Shown here: piece by piece, positions 1 to 11,458 of the stretch | How the letters are laid out: every line of letters starts with the position of its first letter | Numbering within the stretch: the stretch's first letter is position 1 | Notes under the pieces: generated by a model | Told to the model about the DNA's origin: nothing | Database searches by the model: none | Seen by the model: the letters and a program-made list of their open reading frames with translations, nothing else | Translations under genes and position numbers: made by a program | Assembly: GCF_030272615.1 (NCBI RefSeq) | Contig: NC_081414.1 | Coordinates: forward strand, 809,447,069-809,511,068 | DNA: 64,000 bases | Direction: 5' to 3' | Source of the DNA: Cryptomeria japonica | Taxonomy: Eukaryota; Streptophyta; Pinopsida; Cupressales; Cupressaceae

Positions 1-758
1 ACCAACTCAACCTCTTAGGAAGACAAGGGAGTACAGTCATGCCAAGAAGGTCTTCCCAATCACATCCTGAGCCTGATCTAGCACTCTAGGCCATGAGTGG
101 GGAACCATGATTATCTTATTAATGTGAAAGATACCCAACCCCAGAATAAATACATTAAGTTTATCACTTGCTTATAGAGAAACTCCCAATGAGATCTCTT
201 AGCAGCCACTTACGAGCCCTGGCACTCGCTTGAAAGCCACTCCCTTTAATATGCTCCTAAAGTATAGGGATTAAATACAAATCAAGAATCATAAAGATAT
301 TTCATAACCATATGTAATGCATAATGAATTGTTTCCTATACAAGAATAAATAAGCCATCGCAGTAAAAATACTCCATACAAATTGTTCCAAGAGAGCATA
401 ACTTATGCAATATCAAGAATATCACAAAAATCCTTCAAAAATCCAATTAACAAATTTTGGAAAATCATCATGGGGAAACAAAAGTCTTAAAATACATCTC
501 TAGTTTGACTCAAACTATCAAAAATCCCAATTTAAACAAGCCAAAAAGATAAAATAACATTATTAGAGCATTCATCTACTATTTTAACACTTTTACTCAT
601 TCCTTTAGCACATACGATAATTCTTTTAGCACTTTTGTAACCTAGGTTAGTGCATATGTGATATGAAATGGTGCTTTCATAATATAATGTGGTGCAGTCA
701 GTGCAGAGAGTATCACATACATCTATTATCCTATCGAAAACACCTTCTGATATAGTGT
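1..758. other. Left flank of the Tat element, no gene
   Basis: I find no convincing reading frame here. Positions 596-700 contain three variants of the TTAGCGCAT motif (TTTAGCACAT, TTTAGCACTT, GTTAGTGCAT) that is arrayed inside the neighbouring Tat element. The first 60 bases weakly resemble the leader of that element near 16360. The flank may therefore be a decayed relative of the same family into which the younger element inserted. This is inference from short matches. Confidence 0.4.
754..758. repeat. Left target-site duplication of Tat element (AGTGT)
   Basis: AGTGT precedes the left LTR and AGTGC follows the right LTR. This is a five-base duplication with one C/T difference, as expected for Ty3/gypsy integration. 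Confidence 0.55.
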
Positions 759-2207
759 TGTATGCGGGAAAATCGGGTGGATAGAACTAAAAATGTGAAA
801 AATGGAGTTCTAGGGAGACTTGTCCACACACCCACAGAACTTCTTGGTGCAAGCTATGGAGTCATGAAGTATGGCTCAGCTTCCCAAGGTTGCTTCCATG
901 GTTCTCTATCTCACAAGGTCCCTCAAACCAATGTTTTGCTCTCAGATCACTGAGCAAAATGGTTTAGGGATGACAAATGCAAGAATGAGGGATGCTTTTG
1001 TTGATTTTAAGATGAGATGCATCCTAAACTATGCATGATCCTATAAATGCAATTAACTAGTTATAAGATGATAAGGTTAGTAAACAAGACTATCCTAGCA
1101 TAATATAATAGTCCCTAATTTAAGCTAAATGATAAAGAAAGTACTCTTAACATGCATATTTAGATTAATTTCCATCTAAAAGAGAGGCTAAAATTATGAG
1201 CATAAAATGGTATGAAAGCTTGATTGTATTTGAGAATAAGTATGATGCTAAAGACTTGGTCCTTAAAATGGAGGAATGAGAGCTCTATTTATAGCAAAAA
1301 TAGGGTAATGGATGGTCAGGATTGAAAGATATAATCAAGGGCCAAGTTTGAAAGTTGGGGATCCATGTTTGTAATTGGCACCAATGAAATGGCGACAAAT
1401 GTCAACATAGGGTTGGGTTGAGAAAAGGGGTTGGAGGCATTAAATGCCTGAGAAGACCTCATGGTTATCCTAGGGGTAAGGGTTAAAGTTTAAGTTAGGA
1501 TTACCCATTGGATCAAGCTTTAACCCTAAGGATAAACTTTTGTGCAAAAGATTAAGGGATAACCATGGTCAAAGCATTGAAGGCTTGATGAGACCCTTGG
1601 GTTACATGGAGGTTAAGTTTAGAGAAAGTCTCTAATCATGCTAGAGGGTTGAGTTAACCATTAATGGTTTGGGAGACTTGGAAAATTAAGTGGTTGAAGC
1701 CTTTAAAGGTTTTCAAAGACTTTGAGGATTTGAGAAGTGACCTCCCCTTGCTTAGGGATGTGACAAAGTTTAGTAGATGGGTTAGGCTAATTAGAAGTGT
1801 TTAGAAGAGTCTAGAAGGGGGTTAGGAATAGGGTTTAGGAGGCAAGTGGGAGATGTAGGATTTTGCAAGTGGATGGAGGGATAATAGGATTTAATTGAAA
1901 TAAAATGAATTTACTTCAATTTGGTTGCAATTTGGGGAAATTAAATAAATTAGATTTATTCAATTTAGGATAACTATTTAATTAAATTTGAATTTAATTA
2001 AAAGTGGATAGAAGGGATTTAATTGAATAAAATGATTTATTCATTAAATGGTAAAAAGAAGTCTAGTGAATTTAATTTAAATAAACTGAGTAATTTACTT
2101 AATTTAAATAGAAGAATGTGGGTGATTCAATTAAATTAGATTTAATTAAATAGAGAAATGAACATAAAATATTCATTTAGGAATATGATCATTTTTATAC
2201 ATCTACA
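759..2207 (-). repeat. 3' LTR of Tat element (left in window)
   Basis: The segment matches 17507-18939 almost base for base, apart from a gap of about 17 bases near 1050 and scattered substitutions concentrated in the first 470 bp. It ends in TG...CA. A short open frame at 762-953 recurs in the other LTR and is not a gene. Confidence 0.93.
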
Positions 2208-2220
2208 TTTTGCCCCTCTT
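2208..2220 (-). promoter_or_regulatory. Polypurine tract of Tat element
   Basis: On the minus strand this reads AAGAGGGGCAAAA and abuts the first base of the 3' LTR. That is the expected position and composition for the primer of plus-strand DNA synthesis. Confidence 0.8.
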
Positions 2221-2540
2221 TGAAGTGACGTGTGTGCACATGTTAATTCAAAGAAAATGATGTGTCGTTGTGATTTATGATCAAATAAAAAATTTATGTC
2301 CTTTTGAGATATGTCATGCCTCAGTTTTGATAATCGATGTAGATAATGCCCCCTCGGAAGATGAATCAAAAAAAATTTAGAAAATTTGCTTAGATTTGAT
2401 CATTGTTTTACATTGTAAAATTTTGACTAGGTGGAATGTGTAAATTGATTCATCTCCAAATAATTGACGCACTTTAGGGTATGAGGGAGACTGCGAGCAA
2501 ATTATATGCCCATTTCCCTAACCCTAATTTCATTTTTCTC

Positions 2541-2549
2541 CTATAAAAG
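2541..2549 (+). promoter_or_regulatory. TATA box of the antisense PMD gene
   Basis: CTATAAAAG lies about 82 bp upstream of a plus-strand ATG (2623) that opens a short exon with a good 5' splice site. The spacing fits a plant RNA polymerase II promoter serving the antisense gene rather than the element's own LTR transcript. It is inferred from sequence only. Confidence 0.55.
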
Positions 2550-2784
2550 GGGAAAAGTGCTTTGATTTGATTCATTTGTGCATTGTTGACTTTTGAGAAA
2601 GAGATTTTGGAGAGAAGTCAAAATGCCCATTCCTTATTCTAGGCATCGTTTTGAGCGTGTTCGGAGGTATCAGAGGCCTGCCGCATACGGACCACCAGTA
2701 AGTCAACCCTTTTGACCCCTTTTGGATTTTTTATTTGATCGTTTTTGGTCAGTTTTTTATTTTGGAAATTTGGTTTTAACGTTT

Positions 2785-3262
2785 TAGCGCATAAAAGTCT
2801 TAGTTTAGCGCATACGAAAAATTTTGTAGTGCATGGGGGTTTAAATTTTGGGTGCGTCCAAAATTTTAGGGTAGCGCATTTGTTTTCTAGGTTCGCGCCT
2901 TGGGATCCTAGGTTAGCGCATGGTCTTGGATTAGCGCATTAGGGACATAGGGTAGCGCAAAAAGTGAAAAGGTTAGTGCGTCGGGTTAACCTAGCGCATA
3001 GGCTACACAGAGGCTCGCATGGGTAGGGGGGAGTACCGCGTAGGTTAGACCTAGTGCATAAGGTTAAATAAGTAGCGCAGCCGCAGGATAGGTTAGCGCA
3101 TAGAATTAGTCTAGCGCATAGGATAGGTTAGATGGCACATGGAGAAAAAAAGGTAGCGTGCAGAGTTAGTCTAGCGCATAGGGTGGATAGGATAGTGCAT
3201 GAAGAAAACAGTTTAGCATGTGGATGTGTTTTACCGCATAGACAATCTATTTTAGCACATCA
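2785..3262 (+). repeat. Degenerate TTAGCGCAT array in the PMD intron
   Basis: About 23 copies of a 9-base motif, consensus TTAGCGCAT, occur in about 475 bp at irregular spacing near 21 bp; at least nine contain an exact TAGCGCAT. Most variants are TAGTGCAT or TAGCACAT, the products of C-to-T change at the central CpG on either strand. The array lies wholly within the proposed intron of the PMD gene and reads in its sense direction. Confidence 0.85.
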
Positions 3263-3477
3263 GGAAAAATTTTGTGAGATAGGGTGATTTTGTGAATGAG
3301 AAAAATTGATAGGATAAGGCCAGTTTTGTCAGGATAGATGTAATTTGTTCGTTGTTGTGTCTGCTATCATGGTGTTTGTTAGTTTGTCCAATATGAGTGT
3401 TGATATAACTTGTTTTGATTTGCGATATTTCAAGTTATGCATAGATATTAATTTGAAATTGATATGAATTTGTAGAG

Positions 3478-3640
3478 CTTGAGTTGTGTTACAAGCTGAT
3501 ATGGATTGGAAACTTGAGTTGTGTTACAAGCTGATGTGATGTGGAAACTTGAGTTGTGTTACATGTTTGATATGATTTTTGAAAACTTGAGTTGTGTTAC
3601 AAGTTGATATGGATTGGAAATGATGTAGAACTTGATTAGA
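3478..3640 (+). repeat. Short tandem repeat within PMD intron
   Basis: Four copies of a unit of about 43 bp carry the core CTTGAGTTGTGTTACAAG followed by a GATATGGATTGG variant. They lie between the motif array and the exon 2 acceptor. I see no coding role. Confidence 0.8.
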
Positions 3641-5594
3641 GTTTCAAAGTGTTCAAGTTTTTATGATTTCAATTTTTGATATCTATGTTTTGATGAGGAA
3701 ACTGATATTGGACTTGTTTTTCTTTTTGACAGGAGCAATTGAGAGTGGTTCAGTCATGCAAGTGGTTTCCTAGACCTTGGACATTAATACCATGGTTGGC
3801 ACAGGCTGATCTTGACATTATTGAGAGATGCGGCCTGACTTCCCTATTGGATATGCCCCGATTCACTATGAACTTATAGCGCTCGTAGAGAGGTGGCACA
3901 GCGATACGAACACCTTTCACTTTGCCATCGAGGAGATGATAGTTACTCCAGAGGACTGTTATAGGATCCTGCGCATACCAGTAGTAGGTTCACTACTACC
4001 TTACGAGTAGTTAGAGGAGGGCGAGACAGAGGCACTTCGCCATATATTCCATGATGAGACATTTTGTGGATATAAGATCCCTTGGCAGGAGTTCTTGGAC
4101 TTGGATTATGCACCTCTTCCATTAGTACTGGAAGGGTTTATAGGTGGTTTTCTATGTCCTGACCACAGGTCAAAGGGACTATCTATGGGATGGGGGCTGG
4201 TACTAGAGGATATGGTGACACAGGGCTGCAGGTTTGCATGGGGATTGGCTATGCCAGCCCATCTATACGGGGATTTGCATGAGGTGGTATACCTGAGTTA
4301 CGGCAGCTTGTCAGTTGGCGTGACGCTCCTATAGGTATGGTGTTGGGAGCACATTCTCACAGCTAGGCCATTAGTGGATAGAGATAGGCTCGTTGGACGT
4401 GCCTATGCATAGGGTTACAGGGGATTAGTTGTCCAGCGGAAGCTGGGCAAACTGGAGCATTGGAGGAGGGTTTTGGATGACATTGATATGATCGTTTGGC
4501 AACCATATACAGGTTGCGAGGTATGGGTGGAGGACAGGCTGGAGATGCCCTACTTTTTTATGACTCGATACCTGATAGGGAGGACCCCATTTGTGATTGA
4601 GAGATTCATGGTCACCAGAGTTTTGTGGCAGTATGGTCGGCAGCAGGGTATGCCACAGGGGACTTGCTTGTATGCGCACCGAAGGCAGGACATACCAGAT
4701 TGGGGTCTGACTATTGACAGTGTCGTGGCTGTAGAGGAGTTTGTTAGCTTAGTGGGCTAGATATGGGATTATGCCCCAGAGATTTTGGATGTTGGGATGA
4801 TAGATGAGTTTTCCGGATTGTTCGCAGCGCGGGCAGTGGCAAGGATATCAGATCCGGAGGAGATGCGGCCTACGTTTGATGATGATGAGGATGAGGGAGG
4901 TGGAGATGATGAGGATGATGGAGATGGTGGAGGAGGACAATGAGGGAGAGGAGATTGGGGGAGGAGAGGAGATAGAGGGAGGAGAGGAGACAGAGGGAGG
5001 GATGGTGGTGATAGAGGGTTGGAGAGAGTAGTTTGACAAGTTGTGATGGATAGAGGGAGAGGAGGGTTGACCATTGGAGTAGGTGGTGAGGGGATGGTGG
5101 GGGAGGTGATAGCTGCAGTGGGAGGGACTGACAAGGTGAGATGGCCAGTTCAGAGGAGAACTGATGTGCTACCACCTCCAGCACCGAGGATAGGCAGAGG
5201 GAGAGGGGATACCTCTTCACAGGTACCCCTACGGGTCTGGATCCCTACTCATGTGGAGGATGCACAGATTAGGACCCTACAGATGATGGTACAATAGCTG
5301 CAGGCATAGCTATTGACGTAGCAGCGATAGATTGCTAAGCTAACCACTGAGCGAGAAATGGAGATAGAGCGGCAGGGTCAAGTGGAAGAGCTTGCAGCGA
5401 GTGTGCAGAGAGCAGCAATAGCTGGTCCAATGAGAGACACCCTGAGAGAGTTTTTTTTGAGAGCTCAGGATGTGGAGTACTACCGTCATCATTATGAAGT
5501 TGCGGTACCTAGGAATCGCCGAGTACAGAGCTTTACAAGTCAAGATCTAGTCAATCTCAAGAGACCGGGTCACGATCAGAGAGCCGAGGTGTGA

Positions 5595-6944
5595 CAGGGC
5601 CATCGAGACATGATCCTCCTGGAGATCCAGGGGCGGGGACTTTTGTAGCGAGACCGTCTCCGTCAGGAGATAGTCATACTTGAGAGATGTTGTCTCCATT
5701 GTATTTTGATCATTGTATTTGTATGTGACAGAGACAAGACATATGTTGTATTGTGATAATTTTTGGAGATATATATATATATATAGACGACACCATTTTC
5801 CTTGATCTTCATGTGATGTGTTATGGATTCATGCTTTCTATATGCTATCTATTTATTCTATGATGATGTAATGCTTTGATAAATGCATGATGAATATGTG
5901 CTATGATGTTTGATTTATGAGATGTATCTTGAAAATGAGATGTATGATAATGATGTGCAACTAATTGTAAAATGATATGCAACTATGTTTTTGGAGCATC
6001 CTCATTCTGCATTTCTCATCCTGATATAGCCATATGTTATTTTCTTTCGAGATAAGTATCATCTTTGAGCATTGATTTTTTTGGGATATGTTGAAAATTT
6101 ATACAAGCATAATGGTATAATTGAACCATAATGACCTGAGAAAAATTTACATGATGTTTGATTTTGCAAGATAGCACAAGCATCAAGGTATAATTGAACC
6201 AGGATGACCTGAGTGCAGATTGCGTAAAAATAGACAAGATTAAACCATTTGTATGCATAAAGTGGAATCAGGTCTTCAGTGATGTGTTTGCACATCACGT
6301 CTTGAGACAAGTATTTACACAGTACAAATGAGCACCTCACAGATAGAAGACTAAAAAAAATATTGGAGTTTCTTGATTTTCTCTAGCTTGGAAGCATTGT
6401 TTGAGAAAATTTAAAGAATCCAATAATTCAAAAAGTTCAAGTGCAAAAATAGTCAAGACTTTATGCAAAAATGCAAACATTTGTTACTTCAGAAAATCAT
6501 CCATCGTAGCAGTTTGGGGAATCTTTTGTTTACCGATTGATGTTTTGCTTTGTGGTTGTGCTAGTTTGATTTGTTAGATGAGATGTTTTGAGTTTGCTTC
6601 TAGTGTTTGATGGCCTGAATATGTTGCAAGTTTGATGAATGTTTCCCCTAGCTAAGTGTGCCTCTTGATGTGGATATGTATAGTGATTTCCAAGCCATGG
6701 TGGAATATGGTAAGAGGATATATATGGATAGACCAGGATGGTGACTACGCTAAGTATGTCCTGAATAGATATTTGCTAAGTGTCGGGCGATGGCCGATAG
6801 TGCTTTATTGTGAAGATAAGGATGTGGATATAGATAGAGGATCTATCCTTTCACAATAGCGCCTGTTACCAGGTTTTCACCAGTTGCTTTTATTATACCT
6901 TTTTTTTTTTGCTTGTTTTTGCTTTTTCCGTGCATTTGGACTAC
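5595..6944. other. Spacer between convergent PMD and pol transcription units
   Basis: I find no supported gene. The stretch holds a short AT dinucleotide run (5769-5785) and two copies, 74 bp apart, of a segment of about 39 bp containing GGTATAATTGAACC (6102-6140 and 6176-6214). Both the plus-strand PMD gene and the minus-strand pol end into this spacer, so their terminators probably lie here. Confidence 0.5.
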
Positions 6945-8420
6945 TCAAGTGTAGTATTTCTTCAGATGAATGTTGTTAGTTGGTTCTTCCAGCACATCTC
7001 CTTCTGAGGTTGTGAGCTGATAGGCACCTAATCCATAGATTGATATGATGACATAGGGACCCAACCAGTTAGGTTCAAACTTCCCTTTCTTTTCTCGATC
7101 TTGTTGATTTCTTGGATTTTCTTTGAGGACTAGGTCACCAACTTTGAAGTTGCGAGGGATGACCTTGTGATTGTAGCTCCTGCACATGCATTGCTGATAT
7201 GCTTTGAGATGAGTGTAAGCATGTTGACATCTTTCATCTAATAGTTCTAGTTCTTGCAGTCGGTTGACCTGATACTCTTCATCTAGGATTAAGCCTTTTA
7301 GAGAGACTCTGAGAGATGGAATTTCTACCTCTAGTGGTAAAATAGCTTCGGATCCATAGACTAATGAGAAAGGTGTTTCTCCTGTAGGTGTACAGATGCT
7401 AGTTCTGTATGCCCAAAGCACTAGGTTGAGTTGGATATGCCAATCTTTGCCTGCATCATTTACTATTTTCTTGAGAATCTTCAGTATGGTTTTGTTGGAT
7501 GCTTCTGCTTGACCATTCCCCTATGGGTAGTATGGTGTAGAGAACCGATGTTTTATTTTGAATTGTTCACATAGTTCTCAGACATCTTAGTTTTTGAATG
7601 GGCATCCATTATTGGTGATGATGGAACTTGGAATACCATATCTGCAGATCAGATAGTTTAGGATAAAAGATGCAATTTGCTTTCCAGTTATTGTGGTCAT
7701 TGGGACTGCTTCTATCCACTTGGTAAAGTATTCTGTTGTAGTTATAATGAACTTGTGTCCATTTGAAGATGAAGGATGAATTTTGCCAACCAAGTCTAAC
7801 CCCCACTGACAGAAGGGCCAGGATGTTGTAAATGGCTGCAGTTCCTGTGTTGGTGCATGTATCAGATTGCCATGGATCTAGCATTTAGGACACTTCTTGG
7901 CGAAGTGGTAAGAATCTTTCTCCATTATAGGCTAGTAGTATCCCATCCTTAGAAGCTTTTTAGCAAGAGTAGTCCCACTTGAATGTGTTCCACAAATACC
8001 TTCGTGAAGCTCATGTAAAGCAAAATCAGAATCATTACGATCAAGGCAACGAAGAAGAGTACCATCTAGACCTCGATGGTACAAAGTATCAGCAGTAAGG
8101 GTATACCAGGCGGCTTGTCGGATAAAATTAAGTTTTTGATTACAAGATAGGTCAATGGGTAAGATATTGTTCTTTAGATAATCATATATCGGTCCATATA
8201 AAGGAGAATCCGAACTAGTTAAGGTGTAGACGACATGGGATTCAGAGTGGTCATAGGCTGGGGATAACAGTTGCTCTACCAGGAACTCGTAACAACTTTA
8301 TTGCTCTGGAATTTGTAGTAATGAAGTGATAGTAGCCATGGCATTGGCTACTTTGTTGTTCAACCTTGGTATCTGCTCGAAGGTGATGTGTACAAAATAC
8401 TGTTTGAAGTCATCCACCAT
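6945..8420 (-). pseudogene. Tat integrase, degraded
   Basis: Reading right to left on the minus strand, the N-terminal zinc-binding region shows HELHEG (near 8010) and KCPKC (near 7880). The catalytic core begins with WGLDLVGKI (near 7800), continues through TEYFTKWIEAVP, and ends with a GNGQAEASNKT block (near 7480) that supplies the glutamate. The second catalytic aspartate is Asn in this copy (ITNNGCPF, near 7605), a DDE-triad loss. The C-terminal part includes WAYRTS, PFSLVYGSEA and a GPY domain (KFEPNWLGPYVI), with no chromodomain after it. All pieces are in one frame, interrupted by TAG, TAA and TGA codons, including TAA at 7587. It would insert element cDNA into the host genome if intact; it cannot be functional here. 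Confidence 0.88.
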
Positions 8421-9230
8421 TCATTTGTAGTGTAGTAGCTTGTCATCCTTTGTTTGATAGTTGTTGTTGATCTGATTGATGACTAGTTGTGAATCTCCAT
8501 AGACCATTAACTCTATGATTTTCCATTCTACGGCCATTTTTATGCCTATAACCAATGCCTCATATTCAGCCACATTATTCGTGCATGGGAACATAAGCCT
8601 ATATGATCTTGGTATAGTGTGTCTTTCAGGAGTGATGAAAAGAATGCCAGCACCTGAACTGTGTTGGGTGTAGGATCCATCAAAGTATAGATTCCATTGT
8701 GTGGTAGAAATAGCAAGAACATCCCTGTCCGTAAATTCAATCTCCATAGTTTGTTTTCCTGGTAGCAGTGCTTCAGCTAGTTGATCTGCAATTGCTTGTC
8801 CTTTGATGGCTCTTCTTTTTGTGTATTGGATGTCGAATTCACTGAGAATCATGACCCATTTAGCCAATCGTCTGGTAAGAGCTGCTTTGCTGAGTAGGTA
8901 TTTGAGAGGATCAATTTTTGCTACTAGCTTAATTGTGTGTGCTAGCATATAATGTCGGAACTTCAGAGATGCGAAGACCACTATTAAACAAGTCTTCTCA
9001 ATGAATGTGTAGTTGAGTTCATAGCCATTCATTATCCTGCTGATGTAATAAATAGCCCATTCCTTTCCTTGTTGATTTTCTTGTGCTAACAATGCCCCCA
9101 GTGATACATCTGTTGTTGAAATATAGAGAATAAGTGGCTTCCCTACTACTGGTGGTACTAGAACTGGTGGATTCATCAGATACTGTTTGATTTGATAAAA
9201 AGATTTTGCACACTTGGTCTCCCATCAGAA
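8421..9230 (-). pseudogene. Dual RNase H region of Tat pol
   Basis: The long open part is 8421-9176 (251 residues). Its first half is a Ty3-type RNase H with LYISTTDVSLGALLAQ and FIEKTCLIVVFASLKFRHYML. Its second half is a separate RNase H of the plant/archaeal type with WNLYFDGSYTQHSSGAGI, NNVAEYEALVIGIKMA and VYGDSQLVINQI, which supply the expected D, E and D residues. Two RNase H domains in series are diagnostic of the Tat group among plant Ty3/gypsy elements. TGA codons end the open stretch at 8421 and interrupt it at 9225; each could derive from CGA. The role would be removal of RNA from RNA-DNA hybrids during reverse transcription. Confidence 0.9.
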
Positions 9231-9311
9231 AGGTACATTTTTATGGAGCAAATGATTGAATGGTAGACTTTTATCAGCTAATTGAGCGATGAATCGCCTG
9301 ATTGATTGAAG

Positions 9312-10238
9312 TCATCCTTGTAGAGATCTAAGTTGACTGGTATTCTTTGGTGGTGGCATCTCCATAATGGCTTGTACCTTTGCTAGATCCACTTCAATAC
9401 CTTTAGCTGAGACAATGTAGCCTAGTAACTTTCCTGATGCAACCCCGAAGACACACTTCTTAGGGTTGAGCCGAACTTGAAATTTCTCCAATCGATCAAA
9501 GATCTTTGTTAGGATGTCGAGATGTTCTGCTCTGGTGAATGACTTAGCTAGTAGATCATCCATGTAGTCTTCCATGAATGTGTGCATCATGTCATGAAAT
9601 ATTGTTGTCATTGCTCTCTGATAGGTAGCCCCTGCATTCTTTAAGCCAAAAGGCATAACATTCCAATAGTATGTTCCCCAAGGACAGGTGAATGCTATTT
9701 TGTCTTGATCTTCTGGGGCTATTTTGATCTGATTATAGCCTGAGAAACCGTCCATTAGTGAGAGCATTGCATGGCCCACTGTGAGGTCTACAATGATGTC
9801 GATACTGGGCAAAGGAAAGTCATCTTTTGGACAAGCTTTGTTGACATCTCTGAAATAAGTGCAGATTCTGATACTACCATCTGGTTTTGACACTGGTACT
9901 ATATTGGACATCCATTCTGCATAGTTAATGGGTTAGATGAATCCGACATCTAATAACTTCTTGAGTTCAGCTTTGACCATGAGTGCTACCTATGGATTCA
10001 TCTTTTGTAGCTTTTGTTTGACTGGCTTAACTCCTGGAGAGATGGACAACTGATGCATAATTAAGTGTGGATCAACTCCGGGCATATCGGCATATGACCA
10101 AGCAAAATTAATTTGTTTTTCTTTAAAAAAAAGGATAAATGTCGATCTTTCCTCCTCTATCAGGGATTCTGCAAGGTGTATGTTTTTGACTGCTTCTGTG
10201 GTACCAATGTTGATTGAATTAGTGGGCTCAATCAACAT
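9312..10238 (-). pseudogene. Tat reverse transcriptase, interrupted
   Basis: Recognisable RT blocks are SNIVPVSKPDGSIRICTYFR (near 9900), KDDFPLPSID, MDGFSGYNQI, FTCPWGTYYWNVMPFGLKNA, the catalytic YMDDLL (near 9560) and LNPKKCVFGV. The upstream part (9990-10238) includes the conserved FAWSYADMPGVDP block before the fingers. The YMDD motif is intact. Stops are TAG at 9990, a TAA near 9936 between the two open pieces, and TGA at 9312 at the connection to RNase H. Frame is the same throughout. This domain would copy the element RNA into DNA; this copy cannot make it as one chain. Confidence 0.92.
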
Positions 10239-11458
10239 GGGTAATTACTCATGAAAGTGCTCTGGAAGAGTGTCAAGTCTCCCATCTTTAGGTGCCTTAA
10301 AAAGGTTTTCACCCTCAGATGCATCCTTTATTTTTACTTTTTTGTGATCTAGAGCTGCCATTGATTGGTTTTCAGCATCAGATCTTTTACTTGGTTCATT
10401 TTTGTGACTGAGAGACTTGGCACTCTCTGGTTTGCAAAAATCGTTACTTTGTTCACTGGTAGAGCCTGTTTCCAGTTTAACGGTACATAGGTAATGGATA
10501 ATAGATTTATCATCTGGGAAAATTGGTATATCATGTATTTCAGGTTCGTCCTAGTCAATGACGTCAGGAAAGACAAGTGGTAAGGAATCATTTGGTGGAT
10601 CAAGTTCTGCTACTGTAAGTGTCAAGATAGCGGTTTTATCGTGATGGGTCTTGGTTTTAAAGAAGTCAAGGATTTTGTCGAGGTCTTCGATGGTATTATC
10701 TTCCATATAGACTTGTTCATAATGCTTTTGTTCGCTTTCCTTAGCATCATAGATATGCTACAGTCCAAATTCAAGACGTCTATCTTTTGCGTTATGCTCT
10801 TCCTGAGAAAGGGGTATGGCGCTAGTATTATTAGGGATATATGTAGTAGCATTTGAGTAGGTACCCCATTCATATTCATTGGAATCAGTCTCTAAGGCAT
10901 CATCCCAGATTCCATCAGTGCTGTGAACAGGTATGTTGTATGGTGAAAATAGATCTTTGATGATGGATACCATTGTGATAGTTTTTGTTGATTCGGTGTC
11001 AGATCTTGCTTCTTCTTTCTGTATTTGTTCATAGATTGTTCCTCCTCAGGGAGGAACAATGGTATCAGGAGATGATATTATCAGTTCTTGAGATATTGGT
11101 GTTTGAAGATGAGCTACTACTGCAGATATGGCCTTCTTGTGGCTTAGAAGCTTTTCCTGATGTAACTTATGTTCTTGACATTCACGTGCCTTGCGGATTG
11201 TTTCTGCTGACTCAAATAGTGCTTCCTGCCAGGATTCTTCTTTGTACTTCTTCTTTGCTTTCCATTGAGGTTTTGCAGTTATGCATGGCATCTTTCTTAA
11301 TAGGAAAGTGAATTTACAACCTAATCCGGTTTTGTCTCTACTAGGCTGTGAAGGAAGATCTATGGGTTCCATGACTCCTTCTTTGCATTTTCCAATAGGT
11401 CCTTTACCGTCATATCCCATTTGCTACATGATTAAGTATCCCTTCCATATAGGTGTGT
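10239..11458 (-). pseudogene. Linker between protease and RT, with G-patch-like start
   Basis: The minus strand carries a MGYDGKGPIGKCKEG segment (near 11410), a glycine-rich G-patch-like block found between protease and RT in related polyproteins, followed by lysine/glutamate-rich sequence. Pieces at 11046-11420 and 10758-10973 share the frame of RT; low-complexity acidic sequence follows to 10239. The frame relative to protease changes between 11420 and 11459. Function is unknown beyond connecting the domains. Confidence 0.55.

Larger units (their letters stand above)
2623..5594 (+). pseudogene. Antisense plant mobile domain (PMD) gene inside the Tat element
   Basis: The proposed structure is exon 1 at 2623-2697 (ATG, 25 codons, donor CCA/GTAAGT), a 1035 bp intron, and exon 2 from 3733 (acceptor TTTTTGACAG). 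Exon 2 resembles the PMD or aminotransferase-like family: an ALVERWHSDTNTFHF block is followed by the MIVTPEDCYRIL block near 3900-3990. The C-terminal part is acidic (DDDEDEGG), then basic and Gly/Arg-rich, then a glutamine-rich coiled coil near 5290-5400. One frame change is needed near 3870. After it, a single frame runs to a TGA at 5592, broken by eight TAG codons (4008, 4332, 4410, 4758, 5295, 5307, 5319, 5328) and two TGA codons (4941, 5034), with no TAA. The family occurs in host genes and in Tat-group elements; its role in the element is unknown. This copy is dead as read. Confidence 0.75.

Noticed and set aside
762-953. Short conserved ORF seen again at 17483-17716
   Set aside because: It recurs only because it lies in both LTRs; it has no domain and lies on the strand opposite to the element.
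2785-3262. CRISPR-like or satellite array
   Set aside because: The repeated word is only nine bases, degenerate, and spaced irregularly by unrelated sequence. A CRISPR array needs long identical repeats with even spacers and has no place in a plant genome.
4769-5134. Pro/Ser-rich minus-strand ORF
   Set aside because: It is the complement of the acidic and Gly/Arg-rich part of the PMD exon, with low-complexity composition only.
3828-5594. TAG read as glutamine (stop recoding) in the PMD ORF
   Set aside because: Eight TAGs and no TAA is striking, but two TGAs and a frame change are also present, and other retroelements in the window decay in the same way. Methylation-driven C-to-T change is simpler.
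7609-7884. Alternative minus-strand ORF of 91 residues
   Set aside because: It is a shifted reading of the integrase core, whose conserved blocks are in the other frame.
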